This document shows positions 9,512 to 19,092 of a DNA stretch of 39,539 bases, piece by piece. Made by a program: the position numbers and the translations under genes. The notes beneath the pieces are model-generated. The model was not told where the DNA came from. It did no database searches and worked only from the letters and a program-made list of their open reading frames with translations. How positions within the stretch are numbered: the first letter of the stretch is position 1; every line of letters begins with the position of its first letter. The DNA comes from Sediminibacterium sp. (GTDB taxonomy: Bacteria > Bacteroidota > Bacteroidia > B-17B0 > Aurantibacillaceae). The stretch is from the NCBI GenBank assembly GCA_030054095.1, contig JASGCO010000036.1:1-39539 (forward strand), written 5' to 3'.

Positions 9512-9533
9512 CGTAAATATTAGTAAATTTACG
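9512..9533. promoter_or_regulatory. Inverted repeat in divergent promoter region
   Basis: CGTAAAT at 9512-9518 and ATTTACG at 9527-9533 form a perfect 7-base dyad with an 8-base centre, ending 8 bases before the giant gene's start codon. A near-match to the Bacteroidota -7 box (TAAATTTA, 9524-9531) lies within it. It may be an operator or simply part of the promoter; AT-rich dyads also arise by chance. Confidence 0.3.
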
Positions 9534-9541
9534 TTTTACCT

Positions 9542-12500
9542 ATGAATGTTGGGTGTATAGCCTTAACAGCTTTTAAAAAAACGATTCCAAAAGCCTCTGT
9601 ATGGATTCTGTTTTTGCTCTTGTTTATAGCTTCCGGTCATCTGGGTGCTCAAAATACAGCGTTCAATACTATAGAAGAGTTAAAAACCGAAGCTAACCGG
9701 CTGTTCGAAGAAGAAGAATATGCCAAATGCTATAAACTTTACTCTCAACTGGTTTCCAACTACCCTAAAGATCCGGAATACAATTATCGTTTAGGAGTTT
9801 GTATATTATACTGCGAACCTGATAAAAAGAAGTCATTTACGTATCTTCAGTTTGCTGTTAGTAAACCCGAAGATACTCCTAAAGACGCCATATTTTTCCT
9901 CGCCAAAGCCCATCATTTAAATTATCAGTTCGATGATGCCCTTAAATACTATAATGATTATAAAAAAATAGCCACCTCCAATCAGGTAAAAAAACTACAG
10001 GTGGACAAAGAAATAAAGGCCTGTGTAAATGGTAAACGCCTTTTGGGGAGTTTTGCCGATCTGGAAGTATTAACCAAAAAACAATTAAACGAGGTAGATT
10101 ATTTCCGCAGTTATGACCTTAGCAGTATTGGAGGCCGTTTGTTGGTAAAACCAGAAGATTTTAAAACATCTGCCGATAAAAAGAAGAAAGAAAAATCGGT
10201 GGTTTTTCTACCCAAAGGAGGCGAAAAAGTATTCTTCAGCAGCTACGGCGATAATACGGAAAATGGTCGTGATTTATTTTACGCTGTAAAATTACCCAAC
10301 GGTACTTTTTCGAAACCCAAACCTGTAAAAGGCGTTAATACCGTATACGATGAGGACTATCCATTCCTTCATCCTAACGGTCGCACCCTTTACTTTGCGT
10401 CCAAAGGTCACAATAGCATGGGGGGATATGATATTTTTAAATCTACTTATATTCCTGAATCTGATTCCTGGTCGCAACCGGTAAATCTTGAATTTCCGAT
10501 TAATTCGCCAGATGATGATTATCTGTTTGTTACCGACGAATCGGAAAAAGTAGCCTATTTCAGTACCGGACGCTACGCACCTCCCGGTAAAATAGATGTA
10601 CTAAAAGTAAACACTGAACGGGTTCCGCTCGATGTGGTTACGCTTAAAGGCACCGTGGTAAAAGAAAATCCGACACAAAGCGTTAATGCTAAAATTACTG
10701 TAAAGAACATGGACAACGGCCAAACTGTTGGTACGTTTAACGCTGAGAACAACGGTGATTACAACATGTTATTACCCAATGGCGGCAAATTTCTGTTTAC
10801 TATAGAAACACCCGGACTCGAAACACAATCAGACCGTGTGGCTTTGCCGGTTGCAACCAGTCTTAAACCCTTTAAGCAAACTATTTCTTACGAAAACAAA
10901 ATTCTCAAAATCATTAACTATTTTGATGAAGTCCCTGCCGACGACAGTTATATCCAATACCTGAAACTTATTGAAGAAAAAGCCCGCCTGGATGTAAAAG
11001 GCACACCTAAAACCAGCAATCCTACTGTAGTTGATAATTCGGCTCCGGTTGCTTCTAATAGCGCATCTGCTACCAGCAACACGAATAGTAACACAAGTAA
11101 TACCTCAGGCACCACAACGCTCTCTGCTTCAGGCAACGCGGTATCCACAGTTTCTGCCACCGGCACTTCGCGCCCTACTGTTACCGATAATAGCGCGGCT
11201 GTTACCTCCCCTACATCTGGCAACGCTATTAACGCTACTAATACCAGTATAAAAGATCCTAAAAAGGGCATAGACAATAAGGCGCTGGTTGATATTGCCC
11301 GTAAAGATGCGGAAGACGCCACCAAAGAAGCTATTCAACTGCAAAATGATGCCAATGATGCCCGAGAGTTAGCTAAACAAAAACAAATTGAAGCCGACAA
11401 ACTGGAAGAAGATGCCAAAGTTGCTTTTGCCAACGCAGAACAAATAACGAATGAAACAGATAAAAAGGCCGCGCTTGAAAAAGCTGAAACCATAAAAAAA
11501 GAGGCTGACTCCAAGCGAGAGGCCGCTAATCTTATTACTGATCTTGCCCAGGCGCTGGACAAAGACGCGCTGAATAAACAAAAAGAAGTAAACATCAATA
11601 ATCAATACGCTCAGGCATTAGAGGAAGTCGCCAACGCTAAAAGTAATACACAAGCCCTTAACAAACTCGAAAACCTGCAGAAACAGGTTGAAGAAATTGA
11701 AGCTACTCAAAACCAATCGAACGACAAATACAATGCCATTAAGCAAACCGTAGAAGAAAAAGAAAAAGAAGTCGCTAAAAGTACCGAACGTTTAAATGAA
11801 ACCAAAGCGGCACTGGATGAAATAACCACCACACTTAAAACCCGCGAAGAAGAGCTGGCCAAAGCCAAACGTAAAGAGAAAAAAGATATTGAAGCCGATA
11901 TCACCACCTTAAAAGCCGAACGCGATCAAAAAGAAAAGACCTATTCGGAAGCTGTTACAGAAAACCAAAAACAGAATGAAGAACTGGATAAACTGAAAAC
12001 AACGCTGGATCTGGCGAATCGCATTAAAAACGAAGCCGTTACCACTCCCATTACTAGCCTTACGGCTAGCGTCACAAATACGCAAACCATTAACAGTTCT
12101 CCTACAGCTACTAACGGCACCGGAACTGCTGTGGGAAAACCCAATACCCTTACTACTTTAAAAGCTCAATATGCCAATGCTATTTCACCCGCCAGTACTC
12201 CTGAAGAAGCTAAAAACAAAGTAACAGAACTAACCGCATTTAATACCGCCATTAAAGAAACTATAGATCTTAACAAACAAATTCTTAGTAAGGCCAAAAC
12301 ACCTGCTGAAAAAAACAAACTTACTGCTGAAATAAAAGCCCTCGAAAAACAAAAGGATACCAACGACAATTTAATTGCGCAGGCCCGTAAAACTGAAAAT
12401 AGTTCTGGCACCACTTCTGTTGTTTCCGGCACTACTAATTCGCCCGCTACACCATCTATCAATACGGTCAGTGGGGTTACAACTGCCACCGGTACAAATA

Positions 12501-15500
12501 ACGCTGGGATTGCTACCATTACAGTAACTACACTAAATAACACTAGTGCCAACTCTACCGAGCCGGTGTTAAACGCTTCTGCCGGAAATGCTAGTTTACA
12601 AAACAAAATAAGTACTATTCAAGACCAACTACAAACGCCATCAGCCAAATCGTTGTATTCTTTTACCAATTATACTACACCTGAAGCCAGACAAAATCAG
12701 GAAAACCTGAAGCAAAAACTGGACAATCTGAATAACTCGCAACAACAGCTCATTCAGGCATTAAATACACTGAATGCGAAAATCAAAAACCCGGGCAGTA
12801 GTACACCAACAGAATCCGGAAAAGCATCTGAATTTTCCAAACAGGGAGATGATCTACTCGCACAGGCCCGTCGTAAAAGGGAAGAAGCGAAACTGAAAAG
12901 TGGCGCGGAAAAAGAAAATCTTATCAGTGAGGCCAAAACTCTGGAAAAGCAATCTACTGAAAACTATCTGAAAGCCGCCGAAGAAAACAAGCGCTTTAAA
13001 CAGGAGGAAATTACCGTTAACCAGCAGAACATTAAAGCCTTGATAGATGCCGGTAAAACAACACCCACTGATCTGGATGCCATTAAGCGCCTACAAGGCG
13101 AAATGGATTTACTTGGCAAACAAGCCTCTGAATTAAGAACCGAAGCTGACGCGCAAAATAGTTACGGTGCCAAACTGGGAGCCATGAATAATGCGGAAGA
13201 AAAAGAGAATGAAATTACACAGAAACAAGAACAGGCTATCTTCATTCTCTTAAAAAATAATCCTTCTTTTCCGCTTAAAAAATCTTCCGGAGATATTGCT
13301 GCCGGTAACGGAACAGAAACCGATCTAAAACAAGAAGCGGAGCAGGCGAACACGCTTATTCAAAATCTGAACAAAGAAAAATTAAATACCCTCGCCGAAA
13401 TGGTGCAAACCAATAACTCGGAATTAAACGCGTTGAATAAATCCGTAAACGCCACCAATACGACGACGACTAATGGAATAACTGAACAACAAAAAGAACT
13501 CAGCGCCATAAAAGATCTGGTAAAAGAATCGAACGATTTACTTAATCTGGCGAATCAATCGGCACAACCTTCTCAAAAAGTAGCCATTGTAGAGGATGCT
13601 GTTCGTAAACAACAAGAGGCCATTAACCGTTATCAGACGCTTACATCAAAACTTAATACGCCTGTAACAAGTGCTATTACAGGAACTACTGCCGTGAATT
13701 CTTCCGGTTCCAATCAATCGGACACAAGTGTTTCTGCGAATACAGTTCGGGGTAATGAATCCGGCAACACTGTCCCTGCCTCAAACAACAATGCGGTTCA
13801 ATCTAGCAGTACTACGGTAGCAGCTACCGGAATAAGCGGCACAAACACTAATCAGGGAATTACTTCCCCTGTTTCTAACACTGCAACATCCAATACTTCT
13901 ACCGTTCAGAGTGGAAATTCTCCTTCCAGTACCAATGCTGTTTCTTCCAGTCCCACTAATACCACAACTACTGCTAACTCAAGCAATGGTAATGCTTCAT
14001 CAGTAGCTGCAACAGGCAATACGGTGACTACCACGGTTGACAACGGCACAAAACCCGTTATTAACGCTAATGGTAATAATCAACCTGTTAATACCGCGTC
14101 AACTGAAAATAGTGCCAATGCAACTAACACGAATACCAAAGAATCGGTTCAGGGGAACGCAAGTTATACGGTTGATGTAAATATGCTTTCTAACCCGGAT
14201 TCAACGTTTAGCAGTATTACCATGTATTTTGAAAAAAATACGATAACACTAAAAAATCCTTCCGCTAATACCATGAAGGGAAAAGCCATTTCTGATCTTA
14301 AAAATAACACTAACGCGCTCTCCGAAATTGAAGCGAGCGCTAAAACAAGCAGTACATCATCAAATACAAACACCGCATTAGATGCTGGCACTATCAAAAA
14401 CACTATTAGTCGTTTGGAAGAAGAAGCTGAAAACGTGTTGAAAGATGCCGGAGCCAAACGAAAAGAAGCTTCGGCTAAAAAAGGAGCTGAAAAAGAAAAA
14501 TTACTGGCCGACGCCAAAAATTCAGAAAATCAGGCGCTTGCCAAAAAAGTGGAGGCCGCTCAGTTAACACTACAACTTAATGACGCTGAATACAATATGT
14601 ATAACGCTGCCATTACTGAATTATTGCAAAAAGCCAAAACGGATAATCTGGCACAGACTTCCCGCTTAGAACAGTTGCTCTCTGAAATTGGCACCCTGCG
14701 ACGTGAAACCAATAATATGCGGCAGGAGGCCGGTAATCTGACAAATGATGCCGCTCGTCTTGGCGCTATTGAGAATGCTGAAGAAAAAGAAGCGGAATGG
14801 CTTCAAAAACAAAAAGCGCTATTCGATGAGCTAAAACAAGCTTATCCATCTTACACGCTTAAAACTGCCAGTTTTAATAATTCAGGTACAATCACTTCCT
14901 TATCTGACGAACAATTGCAAAAACAGAAAGAAATCACAGACAAACAGTTCGACGTGTTAACCGCACTCACCAATGCTTATAATCTGGAATATGAAAGCAA
15001 CAAAGGGCTTTTACCCAAAACCCTCAATCCTGAACAGGCAAAATTAAAGTCAACAGCGGATCAACTCAGTAATGATTCGAAGCGTTTGCTGATACAGGCC
15101 AGTAAAACAAGTAAGGAAGGCGACCGGAAGAAATTATACACACAGGCTGTAAAAAACAGTTATGAAGCCGTTAAACAATTAAACGACTTAACAGCAGGCA
15201 TTGTCAGAAATACGGCTGCTACTAATTCTCCGTCGTTAAACACAAATGGCACTGCTTCTACACAGGGGAACACCATAAACGGAAATGCTGCCACTCAGGG
15301 TAATTCCGTTACAAATACTACAAATTCTAATCCACGCCAGACGAATACAGCAGGTACAAATGCGAACCAGAATGCATCAACTACAACTACCAATTCAAAC
15401 CTGAATATACCACCACGTAACACAAACGGTGGTAATGGAACCAATACGCCACGTAACACAAGCGCTACTGCACCACCACTGTCAGGCAATACCGCAAATG

Positions 15501-16774
15501 CAGCTAATACGCCAGCCAATACTGGCAGCCGAACAGTTAAAGTAGAAGGATTGGAAGTTATTAATGGTAATGCTTATTCTAATACTAAACCTATTCCTAT
15601 TGATGAGAAAATTCCGGATGGTTTAATTTTCAGAGTACAGGTTGGCGCGTTTAAACAACAACTCCCTAACAACGCATTTAAAGGTCTGACACCCGTTAAT
15701 GGCCAAACCACACCTAATGGGTATGTGCGTTATACAATAGGAAATTTTACCAAATACGAGAATGCCGGTGGCGTAAAAAATGATCTGAGAAATTTAGGTT
15801 ACAACGACGCGTTTGTTGTGGCGTATTTTAATGGTAAAAAAATATCATTGGCAGAGGCAAGTGAAATTCTTAAAAACGAAGGAAAGACGCTTGAAAATCC
15901 TTCGACTCAGTCGGCCGGAATTACTGCTAATACCAATATCCCGAAAGCAGAAAACATTTTACAAACGACCAATACCGTTAGTGAACAGGTTGTTGTTACC
16001 AAAGAACTGGAACAAACAAAAGACTTGTTATACACTGTTCAGATTGGGGTTTACAGCAAACAAGTTACCAAAACCCAGTTAGGTAATCTAAAACCCATTT
16101 ATACCGAACGCCTGCCAAGTGGCCTGTACCGCTATACCGCGGGCATCTATAATAAAACTGAAAAAATCAGCGTTGACAAAAACAGAGTTATAAGCATAGG
16201 CATAAAAGACGCTTTTACAACCGCTTATCTTAACGGAAAACGCATTGCTTTTGCGGAAGCCAGACAAAAACAGAATACTGATTCTACCATTCGCCTTGAG
16301 CCCGAAAACCCAATTATTTTCCCGGATGGCTTACCTGTTCCATCTGCTTCTCCTGCTTCATCTGGTATTGCTACTACTTCATCCGTTGCTATAACACCTG
16401 CTAATACCGCTACGGTTTTACCTTCTGTGGCGCCATTTAGCAATGGCGTTAGCAAAGGCCCGGAACCTACTCCTGAAAATGGTATAAAAACAGGAACTGA
16501 AGGCATTACCTATAAAGTGCAAATTGGGGCCTACAGCCGTCAGGTGCCCAACGATGTGGCATCGAAATTTCTGAATATTAAAACCTGGCCTATTGAAAAT
16601 ACCGTTATCAATGGTTTGTACATTTATCACATTGGTAGTTTTGTGAGTCCGGCTTTTGCTAAAAAACTCAAAGATGAAGCAGTATCACTTGGCATTACCG
16701 ATGCCTTTATAACCGTTTACCGTGATGGAAAAAAATTATCCGGTGCAGAAGCGGCGGCGTTGATTAACCGGTAA
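9542..16774 (+). CDS. Giant exported TPR-PD40-coiled-coil-(SPOR)x3 protein
   Basis: A 2410-residue envelope protein. Order of parts: signal peptide ending GHLGAQ (cleavage near 36); TPR-like helices at 42-150; PD40/WD40-like propeller strands at about 220-360 (NGRDLFYAV, HPNGRTLYFASKG, GGYDIFKS); a carboxypeptidase-regulatory-like beta domain at 365-430; coiled-coil blocks alternating with Asn/Ser/Thr-rich linkers at 480-2000; three SPOR domains at about 2027-2112, 2161-2244 and 2321-2410, each beginning with a [FY][RTK]VQ[VI]G[AV][FY] strand and followed by an NGK/DGK...AEA tail. SPOR domains bind denuded glycan strands of peptidoglycan, so the C-terminus probably sits on the cell wall in the periplasm. 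The N-terminal half matches the layout of T9SS PorE, where OmpA takes the wall-binding role. Function is inferred: a wall-anchored scaffold, possibly linked to gliding, secretion or division. It is monocistronic. Confidence 0.92.
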   Translation: MNVGCIALTAFKKTIPKASVWILFLLLFIASGHLGAQNTAFNTIEELKTEANRLFEEEEYAKCYKLYSQLVSNYPKDPEYNYRLGVCILYCEPDKKKSFTYLQFAVSKPEDTPKDAIFFLAKAHHLNYQFDDALKYYNDYKKIATSNQVKKLQVDKEIKACVNGKRLLGSFADLEVLTKKQLNEVDYFRSYDLSSIGGRLLVKPEDFKTSADKKKKEKSVVFLPKGGEKVFFSSYGDNTENGRDLFYAVKLPNGTFSKPKPVKGVNTVYDEDYPFLHPNGRTLYFASKGHNSMGGYDIFKSTYIPESDSWSQPVNLEFPINSPDDDYLFVTDESEKVAYFSTGRYAPPGKIDVLKVNTERVPLDVVTLKGTVVKENPTQSVNAKITVKNMDNGQTVGTFNAENNGDYNMLLPNGGKFLFTIETPGLETQSDRVALPVATSLKPFKQTISYENKILKIINYFDEVPADDSYIQYLKLIEEKARLDVKGTPKTSNPTVVDNSAPVASNSASATSNTNSNTSNTSGTTTLSASGNAVSTVSATGTSRPTVTDNSAAVTSPTSGNAINATNTSIKDPKKGIDNKALVDIARKDAEDATKEAIQLQNDANDARELAKQKQIEADKLEEDAKVAFANAEQITNETDKKAALEKAETIKKEADSKREAANLITDLAQALDKDALNKQKEVNINNQYAQALEEVANAKSNTQALNKLENLQKQVEEIEATQNQSNDKYNAIKQTVEEKEKEVAKSTERLNETKAALDEITTTLKTREEELAKAKRKEKKDIEADITTLKAERDQKEKTYSEAVTENQKQNEELDKLKTTLDLANRIKNEAVTTPITSLTASVTNTQTINSSPTATNGTGTAVGKPNTLTTLKAQYANAISPASTPEEAKNKVTELTAFNTAIKETIDLNKQILSKAKTPAEKNKLTAEIKALEKQKDTNDNLIAQARKTENSSGTTSVVSGTTNSPATPSINTVSGVTTATGTNNAGIATITVTTLNNTSANSTEPVLNASAGNASLQNKISTIQDQLQTPSAKSLYSFTNYTTPEARQNQENLKQKLDNLNNSQQQLIQALNTLNAKIKNPGSSTPTESGKASEFSKQGDDLLAQARRKREEAKLKSGAEKENLISEAKTLEKQSTENYLKAAEENKRFKQEEITVNQQNIKALIDAGKTTPTDLDAIKRLQGEMDLLGKQASELRTEADAQNSYGAKLGAMNNAEEKENEITQKQEQAIFILLKNNPSFPLKKSSGDIAAGNGTETDLKQEAEQANTLIQNLNKEKLNTLAEMVQTNNSELNALNKSVNATNTTTTNGITEQQKELSAIKDLVKESNDLLNLANQSAQPSQKVAIVEDAVRKQQEAINRYQTLTSKLNTPVTSAITGTTAVNSSGSNQSDTSVSANTVRGNESGNTVPASNNNAVQSSSTTVAATGISGTNTNQGITSPVSNTATSNTSTVQSGNSPSSTNAVSSSPTNTTTTANSSNGNASSVAATGNTVTTTVDNGTKPVINANGNNQPVNTASTENSANATNTNTKESVQGNASYTVDVNMLSNPDSTFSSITMYFEKNTITLKNPSANTMKGKAISDLKNNTNALSEIEASAKTSSTSSNTNTALDAGTIKNTISRLEEEAENVLKDAGAKRKEASAKKGAEKEKLLADAKNSENQALAKKVEAAQLTLQLNDAEYNMYNAAITELLQKAKTDNLAQTSRLEQLLSEIGTLRRETNNMRQEAGNLTNDAARLGAIENAEEKEAEWLQKQKALFDELKQAYPSYTLKTASFNNSGTITSLSDEQLQKQKEITDKQFDVLTALTNAYNLEYESNKGLLPKTLNPEQAKLKSTADQLSNDSKRLLIQASKTSKEGDRKKLYTQAVKNSYEAVKQLNDLTAGIVRNTAATNSPSLNTNGTASTQGNTINGNAATQGNSVTNTTNSNPRQTNTAGTNANQNASTTTTNSNLNIPPRNTNGGNGTNTPRNTSATAPPLSGNTANAANTPANTGSRTVKVEGLEVINGNAYSNTKPIPIDEKIPDGLIFRVQVGAFKQQLPNNAFKGLTPVNGQTTPNGYVRYTIGNFTKYENAGGVKNDLRNLGYNDAFVVAYFNGKKISLAEASEILKNEGKTLENPSTQSAGITANTNIPKAENILQTTNTVSEQVVVTKELEQTKDLLYTVQIGVYSKQVTKTQLGNLKPIYTERLPSGLYRYTAGIYNKTEKISVDKNRVISIGIKDAFTTAYLNGKRIAFAEARQKQNTDSTIRLEPENPIIFPDGLPVPSASPASSGIATTSSVAITPANTATVLPSVAPFSNGVSKGPEPTPENGIKTGTEGITYKVQIGAYSRQVPNDVASKFLNIKTWPIENTVINGLYIYHIGSFVSPAFAKKLKDEAVSLGITDAFITVYRDGKKLSGAEAAALINR
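12845..13290 (+). repeat. Coiled-coil module, copy 1 (in giant gene)
   Basis: Encodes residues about 1102-1250 of the giant protein. It shares with the copy at 14402-14870 the ordered landmarks A[RK]RKREEAK..GAEKE.L, a middle helix, then LGA..NAEEKE and a Pro-Ser-aromatic-Leu-Lys ending (NPSFPLKK here). This is an internal duplication at the protein level with considerable divergence. Confidence 0.65.
14402..14870 (+). repeat. Coiled-coil module, copy 2 (in giant gene)
   Basis: Encodes residues about 1621-1776. Landmarks matching copy 1 are AGAKRKEASAKKGAEKEKLL, a long helix, AARLGAIENAEEKEAEWLQK and YPSYTLK. A third, more diverged block of similar composition occupies 11300-11640 (IEADKLEEDAKVAFANAE, then KKAALEKAETIKKEADSKRE). 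Confidence 0.65.
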
Positions 16775-16894
16775 TTAACAATTGCTTTCCCTTGTAAATA
16801 TCCGCATCGTAATCTTCTATCCATCTAATGATGTAAGGCAAATACGTAACACTCGGTTAATCAAAATACTGTTTCCGCTTTAAGGTTAATCTCT

Positions 16895-17827
16895 TTAAAC
16901 ATGGATTAATTTCCAAACATCCCCGATAACATTATTGGGGTCTATTGTACCAAAACCTACGTAAATTCCATCAGGGCCAACCCATGCCGAACAAGCGTGC
17001 CTACCCGCCCATGGTGTTTGTTGCATTTCCCAGTCTTTACCGTTACTACTAGCCCATATTTCCGCTATATTCAGTACTCCTCTGAAACCATGGTATCCGC
17101 CAATTAACCACATTAACCCGTCCCAGGAAACCATTTGCGAATAATGCCTTCCTCTCATTGCATACGGCATTTTTCCTTCATTAACCCAGTTAATTCCGTC
17201 ATCAGAACTCCATATTATACGCGAATACGTACGGCCTGCTACATTTGTGTCGTAAATTGTTCCTCCCACTTTATAAATCCGTCCGTTAAAAACACAAGTA
17301 TTCCCTACCAAAAAACCTTCCTGAAACGGAAGAGTCGTAAGATAATTAAACGTGACGCAATTATCAGTAGAAACCCACACCTGATTCCGGGCAGTTAGCG
17401 GGTTGATATCCATTTGACCACCGATGAAATAAAATTGACCACCAAGATAATGCAAGGCGCCGGCAGAATATCCACCTAACCCATTATCTGAAGTAATAAG
17501 GGACCAATTCGTTCCGTCAAATTTATACGACTGCTTGGCATACACGCCATCATTCTGATAATTAAAAATATCCCCATTTACCATATACACTTCCGTTCCG
17601 GCAACTGTATACGCGCAGGTATGCCTGCCCGTCCATGGTGAATTCGCCATTTGCGTCCAGGCAACACCATCAAGTGATTCGTATTGTTCATTAAACGTAC
17701 AATTTGCAATGGTCCATCCTCCCCATACCCGGTGTTTTCCATTTAGAAAAGCAGCATGTACTCCATCCATATTTACACCAGATACTCCTGTTAATTGTAC
17801 CCAAGTGTAGGCATTTAGATTAATCAT
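16895..17827 (-). CDS. Kelch-like beta-propeller protein, phage-fibre partner
   Basis: A 310-residue protein made of about six kelch-like blades, each with a Gly-Gly turn and a Trp (for example FYFIGGQMD, IYKVGGTIYD, MWLIGGYHG). The phrase PW[TA]GRH[TA]C recurs near both ends and RGRHYSQM near the fifth blade. No signal peptide, lipobox or T9SS domain is present, which is unlike ordinary Bacteroidota surface propellers. It overlaps the upstream fibre-like gene by 4 bases (ATGA, 17824-17827), so the two are co-translated. A receptor-binding or chaperone role with that protein is inferred. Kelch and galactose-oxidase-like propellers of this kind occur in phage tail modules and in host proteins, so origin is not settled. 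Confidence 0.75.
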   Translation of the reverse strand: MINLNAYTWVQLTGVSGVNMDGVHAAFLNGKHRVWGGWTIANCTFNEQYESLDGVAWTQMANSPWTGRHTCAYTVAGTEVYMVNGDIFNYQNDGVYAKQSYKFDGTNWSLITSDNGLGGYSAGALHYLGGQFYFIGGQMDINPLTARNQVWVSTDNCVTFNYLTTLPFQEGFLVGNTCVFNGRIYKVGGTIYDTNVAGRTYSRIIWSSDDGINWVNEGKMPYAMRGRHYSQMVSWDGLMWLIGGYHGFRGVLNIAEIWASSNGKDWEMQQTPWAGRHACSAWVGPDGIYVGFGTIDPNNVIGDVWKLIHV

Positions 17828-18957
17828 CGGTTTAAATCAGTTTGAAATTGAACCATAATACTGTTTAATATCATTTCCTCTGCTGCAGTAAGTCCATAGA
17901 AAATACCAACAAAGGAAAGATTGACACCGTTAGCTGCATAATAATAAGTTCCCATATCATTTACAGCTCCTAAAAGAACCTCCGTTGCACCAAAATTCAA
18001 AAAACTCTTTAACGCTGTCAATTGTATGGTTCCATTTCTTAGATAACGGAACGAGTTAGAGACTCCAGGCTGACGGTTTATAATATGGCATCCCTGAATA
18101 TTAGGAGCTGGTGATGACAAATTGTAAGAACATCCCAATCCGAGATATAATCCTGATGAATCGGTTGCATAATATGAATTGGGATAACTCCCCATAACGT
18201 ATTCCGGGTTTACTGAATTGGTCGTTGAACAAAATGCGACACACATTCCTGTAGATAAATCAAATCCATCCCCCACCGGAATAATATGGGTGTCGGCATA
18301 ATTGTTTCCTGTAAATGTTATGCCAAACTGATCTTGCAACGGCGCGTTTTGGTACGTTAATCTGAAGTCCGGATCCGTATCGTAAGGTGAAAACGCATTA
18401 AATTTATGAGAAAAAGCAGTCCCTCCTATCAATGGATACAATGCCACACCTTTTCCGTTAGACCATAAGCCATTTGTTTTAAGAGCGTTAAACATTCCGT
18501 TTATTGCTACCCAGAACTGAGCACCAGTTATTTGCTGTGAAGTCCCTGAATAATAGGTAGCAGCGGTATTCGGTATCCCAATCGCATTCATAAAAGTTGT
18601 TGTTTCCGGTAAAACGCCTGCGGTAATATAACCGGAACTGGCGGGTGAATAAAACAATAATCCTGATAACGGCGTAACACCATCCCCAATAGTATAGCGT
18701 CCATCTCTTAGTAGTAATAACTTCTTATCCGCCAATACCTGTCCCGGGTGATTTAATACATACGACGGTGTTTCTACCTCATAACTTCCACCACCAAACT
18801 GAAAGAATGATAACCCGGAAACAGGTGTTGTTCCATCTCCGAATGCGATTCGCCCATCATTAACAAATAAAGGTTCATTGTTTTTAAGGACATAATTAGG
18901 GTTAGCTATTAACCATGCGTTGTCCTTCACATCTAAAATTAATTCGATCTGTGCCAT
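17824..18957 (-). CDS. Phage tail-fibre-like protein with Mtd-N-type repeats
   Basis: A 377-residue protein. Residues 14-49 and 61-100 are two copies of the motif P-x-Y-V-L...DGR[IY]xxGDGxTPxSGL, characteristic of the N-terminal domain of phage major tropism determinant and hyaluronidase-type tail fibres. The rest (about 105-377) looks like a beta-rich lectin-like (LamG-like) domain ending in a helix, LTAAEEMILNSIMVQFQTDL, a form often seen in phage structural proteins. There is no signal peptide. It forms a two-gene operon with the kelch-like gene. No capsid, tail, integrase or reverse transcriptase gene accompanies it, so it is either a phage remnant or a domesticated binding protein. Confidence 0.75.
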   Translation of the reverse strand: MAQIELILDVKDNAWLIANPNYVLKNNEPLFVNDGRIAFGDGTTPVSGLSFFQFGGGSYEVETPSYVLNHPGQVLADKKLLLLRDGRYTIGDGVTPLSGLLFYSPASSGYITAGVLPETTTFMNAIGIPNTAATYYSGTSQQITGAQFWVAINGMFNALKTNGLWSNGKGVALYPLIGGTAFSHKFNAFSPYDTDPDFRLTYQNAPLQDQFGITFTGNNYADTHIIPVGDGFDLSTGMCVAFCSTTNSVNPEYVMGSYPNSYYATDSSGLYLGLGCSYNLSSPAPNIQGCHIINRQPGVSNSFRYLRNGTIQLTALKSFLNFGATEVLLGAVNDMGTYYYAANGVNLSFVGIFYGLTAAEEMILNSIMVQFQTDLNR

Positions 18958-19092
18958 AAAAATAAAATTGATTACGTTAATAAATAGTAAACAGTAAGAG
19001 CTTCAATGAGCTCAGTAAAGGATTGGAAGATTTTCCATATTAAGTATAAAGTATAGCAAAGAGTGGCCTTGTAAAAAGGCTAAAAAAAAGAT

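Noticed and set aside
10948..16630. Many long antisense frames inside the giant gene (for example 12166-12606 and 14164-14517, minus strand)
   Set aside because: They are shadows of a Lys/Glu/Ala/Asn/Thr-rich coding strand; their translations are Ser/Val/Leu/Phe-rich without domains or start context.
19066..19089. Hairpin GCCTT/AAGGC next to an A-run as a terminator
   Set aside because: On the plus strand the stem is followed by A, and on the minus strand the T-run precedes the stem, so it does not have terminator order for either strand.
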